A stretch of 64,000 bases of DNA, taken from DRYS01 sp964491605 (GTDB lineage: Archaea > Thermoproteota > CALKCG01 > B24 > DRYS01). This document shows, one piece after another, positions 44,763 through 53,836 of this stretch. The notes beneath the pieces are model-generated. The model was given only the letters and a program-made list of their open reading frames with translations. It did not search any database and was not told the DNA's origin. Numbering within the stretch: the first letter of the stretch is position 1; each line of letters opens with the position of its first letter. The translations under genes and the position numbers were made by a program. Location of the stretch: contig CAZBGY010000002.1 of NCBI GenBank assembly GCA_964491605.1, forward strand, positions 111,053 through 175,052, read 5' to 3'.

Positions 44763-47669
44763 CTACCAGTATCTCTTCGCTAATGCTCTTTTCTCTGCTT
44801 CTATCACAAGCTCGAAGAATCTATCTGTAAGCTTGGGCTCCACCTCTAGGATGGCCTCCACATCGTCTAAACTTAAACCCTTAGCCGAGAGAGCGTAGAT
44901 AGCTGGCAATCCATATGCTGCTACGATCATACCAGCTCTAACCAACTCCTCATGAAGCTTATCTTGACGCTTAACCTTAGAAATCAACTTGTACGCTTCA
45001 ACCTCGTCTAGATTCAGGGGGACCAGACTGTTAGAACCGCATACCGGGCATTTTATATCCGATAGGGTTTTAAGAATCTTCGTCTCCGCATATTTGAAAC
45101 ATTCTGTGCATATTAGGGTTCTAGATTCGTTCATTAGCCTAGCTTTCACGGATTCTAAGAGAATCTTCTTCATCCTATCGGCAGGTATTATATCTGTCCT
45201 TCTACCTATCCTCTCCATCCCTATCCTAGCTAGTGGAGAAGGCTCCTGCGACTCTATAGATACTACATCGATTAAACCTTTACGTATAGGTTTGATAACG
45301 TTCTCTATCAAACCATCTATATCCATATCTTTCTCCAAGGTTTCCTTCAAAGCTTCCTCGTAGATTACCGTACCCTTCAAGCTTTCAGCTACTTGGCTGA
45401 GCGATACATCGGTGAAATCTACATCTTCACGTATAGCCGAAAACCTCCTAGCTACATGTACTAATCTACGTTTGAATAACCCAGTCTTCTCAGCAGCTTC
45501 TGGACCTCTGCTCCTAACTTCATCGCTTGAAATCGATCTAAGTATCGATACAACCTCTGATAGATCCACCAACTTTCCTGGTAGATGCATTATCACCCTG
45601 TATGGATCCTGCTGTACGGCTACGCTTACGCCATATCTATCTGTGATTATATCGCCTAGTATCCTCCCTAAACTTCTATTGATCAAGCTACCACCATGCA
45701 CATGTATGATCAGATAGTCACCCCACTTTTCTACAACTATCCTTCTATCTGTGGGTAGGGGGTAACCTTGAGCTAGCTGACTCCAGCTTTCCTTAATAGA
45801 TTCCATGAGGATTGTTGGATCGATCGGATACGATCTAGCGATCCTCTTCGCGGAAGATTCGATGCTTAAACCCTTCTTGAAATACTCCTCCAGCTTTCTC
45901 CTAATGCGTCCAACTTCTGATGCGATTTCGAAAGGAACAGGTATCTCCTCTCCAACCCAGCTTGGTATAGCTCCTGTAGGGTCGTCCACCGGCTTCACAT
46001 ATATCCTATCGCCGATGATGCTTGTAAGCATCCAGGGTCGACCCTGACAGATGAATTTAACACCTGGCTCACCATACTCAGCTACGAAGGCTTCATCCAG
46101 TATCCCTACAGGTGTATCGTTGACCTCATCGTATACGAGATACTGCTTCTCATCAGGTATCATGGATAAGTTCTCGAAGTAGTATTCGTAGAGAGATTTA
46201 CCCCTCGCAGGTTTAGCTACCACCTTATCCTCGAATGAAACCCATGCGAACCTAGGGTATCTTTCATGCATGTATGATAAGACTTTGACTAGATCATCCT
46301 CTGATAGATCTCTATACGGGTAAGCTTTACTGAATACTTGAAGTATCTCGTCGAACTTCCACCGCCTCTTATACATCAATAGCCCTGCTATCTGGTGTGC
46401 TAGTACATCATATGGCTTATACGGTATCTTAACCAGTTCAAGCTCCTCCTTCAACGCTCTCCTAGCTATAACTATAGCTTCAAGAGTGTCATCGCTATCC
46501 ATAGTTACGATTATACCCTTCGAAACCCTACCCAGACTATGACCGCTACGCCCAACTCTCTGTATAAGCCTCGTAACTTGCCTAGGACTCATATACTGAA
46601 CTGTAAGATCCACCCTACCGATATCTATACCTAGCTCTAAGCTTGAAGTACATACTAGACCTTTAAGATCACCCTTCTTCAACCCTATCTCAGCCATTAT
46701 ACGTGCAGGTTTGGATAGGCTACTGTGATGTATGCTTACAGGTATATCGTTATCCCATACCCTAAACCTACTAGCTAAAACCTCAGCTATGGAACGCGTA
46801 TTTGTGAAAAGCAGTACAGATTCATACTCTTCGATAAGCTTCCTTAAAATTCTGAGTCTAGACGCTACCTCAGGCCTAGTATAGAGCATATCGGCTAACT
46901 CGTAATCCTCCGGTTGAGGCTGAGGATAAACTACATTCAGCTTCATATGCTTAGCAACCGGGACTTTAACTATCGATACACTCCTACCCACCCCGACGAG
47001 GAACTTACCAACCTCTTCGAGGCTTCCTATTGTAGCAGATAATCCTATACGCTGGAAATCTATCGAAGTCAGGAGGGTAAGCCTTTCTAACGCTAACGAT
47101 AGCTGACTACCCCTCTTATCCTCGGCGAATTCATGTATCTCATCTACTATAACCCACCTTACACTAGATAGATGCTTACGCATAACTCTACCCGTAAGGA
47201 TAGCTTGAAGGGTTTCAGGTGTGGTTATAAGCATCTCAGGCGGACTTCTAGCTTGCAACACCCTCTCCCTACTATCTGTATCGCCGTGCCTTACGGCGAC
47301 CGTTACGCCAACCTTACCACACCACCATCCGATCCTATCCAATAGATCTCTATTCAAAGCACGTAGAGGTGTTATGTAAAGAGCATAGACGCCAGATCTA
47401 CGTTCAGGTAATCTTAGAATCAGATCTAGGACAGGGAGTACCGCGGCTTCGGTTTTACCGGTACCCGTCGGGGCAGATAACAGTACATTCTCGCCTCTAA
47501 GTATTCTAGGTATAACTTCTATCTGAGGCTCCGTAGGTTTCAGAAAGCCGCGCTCGAGTAAAGCATCCTGTATAGGTCTAGCCAGTAGGTTAAACGGGTA
47601 TGGTAGCTCCTCGAACTCAGCCTCCACACCGGATGCACCGTACCTGAAGATTCTATTAGATCGATACAC
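44763..47669 (-). CDS. Lhr-like superfamily 2 DNA helicase with C-terminal zinc motif
   Basis: 968 residues. Helicase motifs: SAPTGTGKTEAA, DEIHEF, GLSATIG, and QRVGRSGHSLG, then a long Lhr-core and winged-helix region. A C-terminal pair CTEC and CPVC (about residues 868-893) could bind zinc, a common feature of archaeal Lhr proteins. Likely 3' to 5' DNA unwinding in repair or recombination. Start GTG 47669. It is the largest gene in the window. Confidence 0.92.
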   Translation of the reverse strand: MYRSNRIFRYGASGVEAEFEELPYPFNLLARPIQDALLERGFLKPTEPQIEVIPRILRGENVLLSAPTGTGKTEAAVLPVLDLILRLPERRSGVYALYITPLRALNRDLLDRIGWWCGKVGVTVAVRHGDTDSRERVLQARSPPEMLITTPETLQAILTGRVMRKHLSSVRWVIVDEIHEFAEDKRGSQLSLALERLTLLTSIDFQRIGLSATIGSLEEVGKFLVGVGRSVSIVKVPVAKHMKLNVVYPQPQPEDYELADMLYTRPEVASRLRILRKLIEEYESVLLFTNTRSIAEVLASRFRVWDNDIPVSIHHSSLSKPARIMAEIGLKKGDLKGLVCTSSLELGIDIGRVDLTVQYMSPRQVTRLIQRVGRSGHSLGRVSKGIIVTMDSDDTLEAIVIARRALKEELELVKIPYKPYDVLAHQIAGLLMYKRRWKFDEILQVFSKAYPYRDLSEDDLVKVLSYMHERYPRFAWVSFEDKVVAKPARGKSLYEYYFENLSMIPDEKQYLVYDEVNDTPVGILDEAFVAEYGEPGVKFICQGRPWMLTSIIGDRIYVKPVDDPTGAIPSWVGEEIPVPFEIASEVGRIRRKLEEYFKKGLSIESSAKRIARSYPIDPTILMESIKESWSQLAQGYPLPTDRRIVVEKWGDYLIIHVHGGSLINRSLGRILGDIITDRYGVSVAVQQDPYRVIMHLPGKLVDLSEVVSILRSISSDEVRSRGPEAAEKTGLFKRRLVHVARRFSAIREDVDFTDVSLSQVAESLKGTVIYEEALKETLEKDMDIDGLIENVIKPIRKGLIDVVSIESQEPSPLARIGMERIGRRTDIIPADRMKKILLESVKARLMNESRTLICTECFKYAETKILKTLSDIKCPVCGSNSLVPLNLDEVEAYKLISKVKRQDKLHEELVRAGMIVAAYGLPAIYALSAKGLSLDDVEAILEVEPKLTDRFFELVIEAEKRALAKRYW

Positions 47670-48254
47670 TCGGGGATAATTCTGGTTTGATAGCTGTGAA
47701 AAGCAATATTTAAACTATAGCCACCTCAAATTTTACAGCTCGGATGATGAAGGAGGTTTCTGAACGAGCTCTAAGGAAGCTTTGAAATAAAGCTCGATAA
47801 GCTAAAACTAAAACGTTTAACCCTCCCCCAGATTCAGCATAGGCATCTATCCCCGATACTTCATGGAAAGCTAACCTGCAGGATTTATCGAGGGTTATGC
47901 GATGCAACGCTATCCGACTAGAAGATGCAACCTTTTAGACGATACGCTAAACGCTTCCTATAATCTTCCTGATAACTGGTATTCAGACGCTACCTCACTC
48001 CTATTCTCATCCGACTAATTTCATCCATAATTTCTCTATAGAGTATACCACCTAAGACCTTTAGATGGCTAGGCGTCTATAACTTGGAGGGATACGCGTC
48101 ATGGTATCTAGATGACGGCTTCGATCATCCAACCTATCGAGGAGGGTGTAGCAGATGCTCGTTAGATTAGAGGTGATCTATAGAATATGGCTATGTAGGG
48201 TGGGGCGAAGATTAATCTGAATCTTCGGAACTAATACATAGTGAGGTTGTTTAA
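47670..48254. other. Intergenic region without a supported gene
   Basis: About 585 bases between the divergent Lhr gene and the 196-residue gene. A 65-codon reversed frame (47710-47907) has no recognisable sequence. GATGATGA at about 47743 resembles a C box and CTGA follows at about 47760, which is the pattern of a C/D guide RNA, but I cannot place the second pair of boxes. T/A-rich boxes near 47705-47715 may be the Lhr promoter. Confidence 0.3.
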
Positions 48255-48845
48255 ATGGCATCGGAGAAGGAGGAGCTGGATGTAAAGAAGCTGATCGAAC
48301 TCAAGGAATGGGTAGATAAGAGGGCAGCAGAGCTTAAAAGCGAGATGGGAATCCTTGAAGCCCTATCTTCTATGCTGAGCACGATTATAGCTGAGAAAAG
48401 CTTCCAGCCGGCTTCAACCCTTGCTAAGGAAGCTATCTCGGAGCAGCCTCAGCTGGTTCAGCTTAAACAGCCACAACCTGAGCAGCCTGGGGGTATACCT
48501 ATACGTTCATCGGATGGGATGCTACTCGCTACCATATACCGTGAGGATACACGTATGAGAATAGTATTCTCTAGGGAGCTAGCTTTAAAAGAGGATATAC
48601 AACCTTTTAGAGCATTCCTCATCAAGAAGGTTTTAGAACCTATAACATCCCAGGATTTAGAAGCTGTAAGCAGAGGTAGGATACCGCCTGATAGAGCGTT
48701 CAACTACGAATTGAAGGTTGAGGATGGCGTACTTAGGGAGCTTATACTGAATAATCTCTACGATCCGGCTAGGATTAGAGATATACAGAGTGCTGTAAGA
48801 TGGACTCTTGAACGTATGTATGAAAGAGCTAAGAGAACAGGCTAA
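48255..48845 (+). CDS. Unknown protein upstream of the division cluster
   Basis: 196 residues, not recognised. Residues 1-50 are helical and charged, followed by a Gln/Pro-rich linker (QPQLVQLKQPQPEQPGG, about 66-82) and a compact domain (about 83-190) beginning IPIRSSDGMLLATIYRED. No signal peptide or membrane helix. It faces the division genes from the other side of the reversed F420 reductase gene, so a link to division is possible but unproven. It has a convergent overlap of 4 bp with that gene. Confidence 0.55.
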   Translation: MASEKEELDVKKLIELKEWVDKRAAELKSEMGILEALSSMLSTIIAEKSFQPASTLAKEAISEQPQLVQLKQPQPEQPGGIPIRSSDGMLLATIYREDTRMRIVFSRELALKEDIQPFRAFLIKKVLEPITSQDLEAVSRGRIPPDRAFNYELKVEDGVLRELILNNLYDPARIRDIQSAVRWTLERMYERAKRTG

Positions 48846-49531
48846 ATCGATCGGAGGCCAGGTATGCCTGTAATCCTGATACCTACACCTTTAACGCCGT
48901 AGGATCTGCAGAGGTATATCATCAGGGGAACTAGGGATTCCGTCAATCTAGAATTCTCCAGCGGACCACAATCTATCGCTCTAACACCCGGTATCTCCTC
49001 AGCCAACTCCGCTACTATATGCTTAGCTTCGAGGTCATCCCCGCATATCAGTACGTCGCAATCCACTTCTACATCGATGTTGCGAAGCATATCGGAGCTT
49101 ATGGTATGGAACGCTGATACTACTCTAACACCTTTAGGAATATAGCGTGCAGCCTGCTCGGCTGCTGATCCATCCCATGGATGTAGAATCCTCCACGGAT
49201 CCCCACCTATACTCGACGCTAACGGTACGGTAACATCTACAAGTATCTTCCCGCCAGAAAGGTATGGCTTCACACTTTTAAGGATGTTAAGCTGAGCTTC
49301 GAACGGCACCGTTAATACGATTATATCAGCTTTACTAGCTGCCTCACCGTTAGATAAGCCTTCCACCTTCACATCCCTACCTAATATTTTTCTAGCCTCC
49401 TCAGCTTTAGCTTGAGCTTTCTCCTTAAATCTTGATCCTATAATAACGTATTCTCCAGCTTTAAGCCATCTCAGGGCTAACCCGAACCCTTGACTACCAG
49501 TTCCACCTATTATAGCTACCGCTCTATCCAT
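48842..49531 (-). CDS. NADPH:F420 oxidoreductase family protein
   Basis: About 229 residues if begun at ATG 49531, which follows GGTTTGGT; the frame is open 13 codons further. Motif AVAIIGGTGSQGFGLALRW binds NADP, and VPFEAQLNIL, VSAFHTISSDML and VEVDCDVLICGDD are family blocks. It exchanges hydride between F420 and NADP. It supports F420 use in this genome, in line with the luciferase-like genes. Reversed between the 196-residue gene and the division cluster. Confidence 0.88.
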   Translation of the reverse strand: MDRAVAIIGGTGSQGFGLALRWLKAGEYVIIGSRFKEKAQAKAEEARKILGRDVKVEGLSNGEAASKADIIVLTVPFEAQLNILKSVKPYLSGGKILVDVTVPLASSIGGDPWRILHPWDGSAAEQAARYIPKGVRVVSAFHTISSDMLRNIDVEVDCDVLICGDDLEAKHIVAELAEEIPGVRAIDCGPLENSRLTESLVPLMIYLCRSYGVKGVGIRITGIPGLRSI

Positions 49532-49705
49532 ACCAAACCACATATTTTGCTTTAATGCAAACCACCTCATAAACTTACAATCCTAAATACTCTACATATC
49601 ATTTATGTATTACCAGAATATACATGCATCGATTAAAATATCTTAAGCAGTAAAATCAACACCTATATATTCAGAGCACATATTTTGATAAATACTGTTA
49701 AAATG

Positions 49706-49757
49706 GTATTTATAGTTTCACAGACCCCTCTCTCCTCAGGCCCAAAGCCTAGGAGGT
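49706..49757 (+). promoter_or_regulatory. Promoter and ribosome-site hairpin of the division cluster
   Basis: TATTTATAG (49706-49714) is a likely TATA box. Downstream, CTCCT (49732-49736) can pair with AGGAG (49751-49755) and AGGC (49738-49741) with GCCT (49747-49750), masking the AGGAGGTG ribosome site ten bases before ATG 49767. Transcription from the TATA box should start near 49735-49740, so the left arm may or may not be in the mRNA. Confidence 0.4.
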
Positions 49758-49766
49758 GGGCTTTAG

Positions 49767-50393
49767 ATGAGTACAAGAGATCTATTCAAAGCATGGGAGA
49801 AGGGTGGAGGATTACTGAAGAAGCAACCTCCGCTTAAAGAGAGGATAGGTAAGACGATATACAGGCTTAAGATACAGAAGGATAAACTCGAGATGGCGAC
49901 GATGCGTATGCAGAAACAGGATAGGAGTCTATTCGAGAAATGCGTGGAAGCACAGCTAGCTAAGGATCCTATAAGAGCGGCTATGTATGCTAACGAGTGT
50001 GCTGAGATAAGGAAGATGTTGAATATAATGCTTAGAGCACAGTTGGCTATAGAGCAAGCTATCCTAAGATTGGAGACTGTACAGGAGTTCGGCGATGTGG
50101 TAGCTGTTATGGCTCCTGTAGCCAGCGTAGTTAACGTATTGAAGACACAGCTTTCAGGTATAATACCCGAGGTAAGCTACGAGCTTGGAGCTATAGGAGA
50201 AGAGCTTAACGGTATAGTAACAGAGGTTGGAGAAGCTACAGGTAGGAGCTGGGAGATAGAAGCTGTTAGCGAGGAGGCTAGGCAGATACTAGAGAAGGCA
50301 TCTTTCGTAGCGGAACAGAAGATGAAGGAGGCGTTACCAGAGATACCTTCAACAGAACTACCGTCGAAAGAATCTACGGGTAGGAAGATGTAG
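49767..50393 (+). CDS. ESCRT-III/Snf7-domain protein, CdvB paralogue without winged helix
   Basis: 208 residues. The Snf7 core is clear: LKERIGKTIYRLKIQKDKLE, DRSLFEKCVEAQLAKDP, YANECAEIRKML and LRLETVQEFGDVV. A C-terminal helix (VSEEARQILEKAS) and a Ser/Thr-rich tail follow, with no winged helix, so it resembles the shorter CdvB paralogues that polymerise during constriction. It leads the division cluster and is followed 13 bases on by cdvA. Confidence 0.92.
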   Translation: MSTRDLFKAWEKGGGLLKKQPPLKERIGKTIYRLKIQKDKLEMATMRMQKQDRSLFEKCVEAQLAKDPIRAAMYANECAEIRKMLNIMLRAQLAIEQAILRLETVQEFGDVVAVMAPVASVVNVLKTQLSGIIPEVSYELGAIGEELNGIVTEVGEATGRSWEIEAVSEEARQILEKASFVAEQKMKEALPEIPSTELPSKESTGRKM

Positions 50394-50405
50394 GAGGTGT
50401 AAACC

Positions 50406-51122
50406 TTGCCGCTTAGGTTTGAGCATGTTAAGAATTTTCTCGGTAAACCCATCACGGATAGCTATGGTAGGAGCTTAGGTAGAGTTGTAGGCTTCACCGT
50501 TAACGCAAAAAACGAGGTTGAAACGTTCGATGTCGAAACTGGCGATGGGGAGTATCGTAAGCTTAGAGGGGATAGAGTGAAGATAAAGAATGGGAGACTC
50601 ATATACATGTATGGATGGAGGATTGAAGCAAATATACTAGAGAGAGTTTACAGTGTAAGTTTAGCTAGACTTAAAGCTCTAGATACTTTGCGTAAGAATG
50701 GGGAGATAACGGAGGAAGCATACGAGAAGCTTAGAGCTATGTATAACTCGGCTATAGAGGAGTTGGAATCAAAGAGGATATCATTCATAGAAACTCTTAA
50801 AGGGAGGGTTAAATCGCTTGAGGATAAGATCAAAAACTTAGAATATATCTTAGCGGTACTGAAGTTGCAATATACTCTAGGCGAAATCCTACCTGAAACT
50901 TTCAAGGAAGCTAAATCCTCGATAGAGAAGGGAATAAACTACTATAGGAGCGAGAAGGTGGATATAGAGAAGTTTATAGAGGTAGCCGAGAGAGGTTTCA
51001 TACCTACAGTTGAAGGTGAGGTTAGGAGCGAGGTTGAATCACCTGAGAAAGCAGTATTAAAGATGGGGGAGGTTATATCCACTAAACCTGTAGAGCCGTT
51101 AGTAGTGAAGCTAGAGGAGTAG
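50406..51122 (+). CDS. cdvA: CdvA, membrane-associated division protein
   Basis: 238 residues. The N-terminal PRC-barrel-like domain (about 1-80; LGKPITDSYGRSLGRVVGF) is followed by a long coiled coil (about 85-165) and a linker. The last 12 residues, KPVEPLVVKLEE, are in the place of the ESCRT-III-binding peptide that adds a strand to the winged helix of CdvB. CdvA recruits CdvB to the division site. It is flanked by Snf7-domain genes, and start TTG 50406 follows AGGAGGTG. Confidence 0.9.
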   Translation: MPLRFEHVKNFLGKPITDSYGRSLGRVVGFTVNAKNEVETFDVETGDGEYRKLRGDRVKIKNGRLIYMYGWRIEANILERVYSVSLARLKALDTLRKNGEITEEAYEKLRAMYNSAIEELESKRISFIETLKGRVKSLEDKIKNLEYILAVLKLQYTLGEILPETFKEAKSSIEKGINYYRSEKVDIEKFIEVAERGFIPTVEGEVRSEVESPEKAVLKMGEVISTKPVEPLVVKLEE

Positions 51123-51157
51123 GCATCATGGATTAGAGGGTTAACGGATGGTGGGGG

Positions 51158-51991
51158 ATGAAGGGGTTGATACGTAGATTCTTCGCTTCTTCAAAGCAGT
51201 CTCTGAAGGAGCGTATAAACGTAGCCATATATAAGCTTGAAGCTCAGAAGGAGAAGCTGGAGCATATAATGGCTAAGCTTCAGCGTAGGGATAGGGAGAT
51301 CTTCGAGAGATGCGTAGGAGCGTATCTATCTAAAGATTATGCGAGGAGTAAGATGTACGCTAACGAATGTTCTGAAGTTAGGAATATAGCTAAACTACTT
51401 TTAAGCATACAGCTAGCTTTAGAACGCGTGATACTTAGGCTAGAGACGATACAGGAGTTTAGCGATTTGATGATCCAACTTGCACCTGTACTCGGACTTG
51501 TAAGAGAGATGCGTAAGCAGATAGCTAACATCGTACCTGATGTCGCTAGTGGATTAGATGAAGTCAGCCGATTACTGATAACGACGGTTAGCGAGATGAA
51601 AGTTGTGAATGGACATAAGCTGGAGGAGGTCGAACTGAACGAGGAGGCAAAGAAGATCATAGAGGAGGCAGCGTTTATAGCTGAGCAGAAGGTTAGGGAG
51701 AGCTTCCCAGAGCTTCCTGTAGAAGAGTTGGAGGAGCGTAAAGTTCCCGTAATGGAGGCTGAAGGTACTTTAGCAAAAACTGTACCGACCCCAACCGGGG
51801 GGATGCCATCCGTTAACCCTCCAACCATAAGCTTCGATGAATTGAAGGTAAAGCTGCTAGAGTATATACGGAATAGTAAAGGAGCTTTAAGAGTATCGGT
51901 ATGTGCTAGAGAGCTACAAGCATCACCGGAGGAGGTAGTACGCGCGTTAAAATCACTAGAGGAGGAGGGGAAGATAGTCTTAAGCCGCTAG
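51158..51991 (+). CDS. cdvB: CdvB, ESCRT-III protein with C-terminal winged helix
   Basis: 277 residues. Snf7 core (about 10-170; LKERINVAIYKLEAQKEKLE, LRLETIQEFSDLM), a linker rich in Pro (PTPTGGMPSVNPPT) that may bind the Vps4 MIT domain as a MIM2-like motif, and a winged helix (about 222-277; FDELKVKLLEYIRNSKGALR). The winged helix is the CdvA-binding part in Sulfolobus. Start ATG 51158 follows GGTGGGGG. MIM2 assignment is by position and proline content only. Confidence 0.93.
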   Translation: MKGLIRRFFASSKQSLKERINVAIYKLEAQKEKLEHIMAKLQRRDREIFERCVGAYLSKDYARSKMYANECSEVRNIAKLLLSIQLALERVILRLETIQEFSDLMIQLAPVLGLVREMRKQIANIVPDVASGLDEVSRLLITTVSEMKVVNGHKLEEVELNEEAKKIIEEAAFIAEQKVRESFPELPVEELEERKVPVMEAEGTLAKTVPTPTGGMPSVNPPTISFDELKVKLLEYIRNSKGALRVSVCARELQASPEEVVRALKSLEEEGKIVLSR

Positions 51992-52056
51992 TTACCTAGG
52001 CGATACATCCACAACTATGTAGCTATGAGGTTTAACGAGCTGGGAGGGATTGGTTA

Positions 52057-53184
52057 ATGGATATGCGTGAACTCGAAGAGCTCGCTGTTAAGAGTGCTTC
52101 AGAAGCCGTAGATTATGATAGAAGCGGACAGTACGATAGAGCTATAGAGAGGTATAGTAGAGCGATAGAGATCCTTAGTAGGATCTGCATGTATTACCCT
52201 GAGCTACCCTATATCCACGTATATAAGGAGAGAATTAAAGCATATCAGCGTAGGGTGGAGGAGCTTAAATCTAAGCTTCAACCCCAGATTCTAGGCGGAA
52301 TAGATACATCCAGACAATTATCTACGGCTATACTAGCTTCTAAACCATCGATAAAATGGGATGATATAGTCGATCTCGATGAGGCTAAGAAAGCTATAAT
52401 AGAAGCTATAGTCTACCCTCTGAAGAGGCCAGATCTATTCCCGTTAGGATGGCCTAGAGGTATACTATTCTTCGGACCGCCGGGATGCGGTAAGACTATG
52501 CTAGCCGCAGCCGTAGCTAACGAGATAGATGCAGCATTCTTCGATGTCGATGCTGCGACGATTATGAGTAAATGGCTGGGTGAAAGCGAGAAGAATGTCG
52601 CAGCATTATTCTCAGAAGCGAGACGCTACAGCGAGAATGGTAAGCCTGCCATAATATTTATAGATGAGATAGATTCCATAGCAGGTATAAGAAGCCAGGA
52701 AGTCGGAGGGGAAGTTAGGGTTAGGAATCAACTTCTAAAGGAGATGGATGGAATATTCGAGAAAGGAAGGTATAGCTACGTATACATCATAGGAGCTACG
52801 AATAAACCATGGGATCTAGATGAACCCTTCATTAGACGGTTCCAGAAACGTATCTATATACCTCCACCAGATTATAACGGTAGGCTAGCTTTACTGAAGA
52901 AATCCACTCGAAACCTAATACTCGAAGACGATGTGGATCTAGTGAAAATAGCTAAATTTACTGAAGGCTATACCTTCCACGATCTTACAGAGCTCGTCAG
53001 GGAGGCCTACGCTATAGTGGTTAGAGAATTCTTCGAATCAGGGAGGGTGGACGATCCTAAAAGCTACCCTAGACCAGTAAGCATGAAGGATTTCATGGAT
53101 GCTCTAAGTAGGAGGAAGCCTAGCGTAAACAACACTACTATATCTAGATACCAAAAATGGTTTGAAGAATATAGAGCTATATAG
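52057..53184 (+). CDS. cdvC: CdvC/Vps4 AAA ATPase
   Basis: 375 residues. The N-terminal MIT domain (about 1-75; SASEAVDYDRSGQYDRAIER) is followed by an AAA core with Walker A FFGPPGCGKTML, Walker B IIFIDEIDSIAG, sensor GATNKPWDLD and second-region RRFQKRIYIPPP. It remodels ESCRT-III filaments and completes division. It closes the cluster; the next 650 bases have no intact gene. Start ATG 52057 follows GGGAGG. Confidence 0.95.
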   Translation: MDMRELEELAVKSASEAVDYDRSGQYDRAIERYSRAIEILSRICMYYPELPYIHVYKERIKAYQRRVEELKSKLQPQILGGIDTSRQLSTAILASKPSIKWDDIVDLDEAKKAIIEAIVYPLKRPDLFPLGWPRGILFFGPPGCGKTMLAAAVANEIDAAFFDVDAATIMSKWLGESEKNVAALFSEARRYSENGKPAIIFIDEIDSIAGIRSQEVGGEVRVRNQLLKEMDGIFEKGRYSYVYIIGATNKPWDLDEPFIRRFQKRIYIPPPDYNGRLALLKKSTRNLILEDDVDLVKIAKFTEGYTFHDLTELVREAYAIVVREFFESGRVDDPKSYPRPVSMKDFMDALSRRKPSVNNTTISRYQKWFEEYRAI

Positions 53185-53836
53185 AATAAACTCTGATTTA
53201 TATAATATTCAGATGAATAACAGTTTAAACTTTATCACTCTAGAAAATCAAAATTAAATTCACATATTTTCTCCAAGAAGTATATACTCTAATGATCGTA
53301 ACATTACTGAACAGAATCTATATCTATGTAGGCAACTTTTCCATTACCTATATAATCACGTTAGCACTAGTTTCTTTAATAGCTGGAATTTCTTCTATGC
53401 CAGATGGATAGCTGAATCCTATGTAGAATGTAGTTTGACTTAGTTAACCATTTAAAGCATTATGTAGGAGTCTGGCTATTACTTTTCAACTTCACCCTCG
53501 ATGATCGTATCGATATACCAATTTTCTAAAGATCTAATCCCGTAGCTACCGCTAAATCGCTGAATCGCTAGCTATAATCTTCATCCTCTTTCTAACTCTC
53601 CTGACCGCGATGCCTTCCATAAGCCTTTTAACGGTGAAGCTATTGGTTTCAAAAGGACTTATCTAAGCAGAAGTTAAGCATATCCCTAAAATCATGAAGT
53701 AGCTCAACGATCTCGCTAGGTTAGTTCATAGTCGAATTTAACAGTCTTAGCAACCTCACCATTAATTTTGATATTACTTAAATTTTCCGATAGGTTTAAA
53801 TAATATCCCCCTCCCATATGAAGGTCAGTGAATGAA
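53185..53836. other. AT-rich intergenic region with decayed coding traces
   Basis: About 650 bases. On the minus strand near 53290-53450 one frame reads FYIGFSYPSGIEEIPAIKET before several stops, which looks like an eroded gene. A 39-codon plus-strand frame (53292-53411) encodes one hydrophobic helix but has no ribosome site. GGTTTAAATAATA (53791-53803) is a good TATA box for the downstream protease. Confidence 0.4.

Noticed and set aside
47740..47800. C/D box guide RNA
   Set aside because: A C box and one CTGA are present, but the C' and final D boxes cannot be placed convincingly.
47710..47907. 65-codon reversed frame before the 196-residue gene
   Set aside because: No ribosome site, no recognisable sequence, and mixed composition; the region looks non-coding.
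53292..53411. 39-residue single-helix peptide
   Set aside because: No ribosome site or promoter; the opposite strand shows an eroded gene that better explains the open frame.
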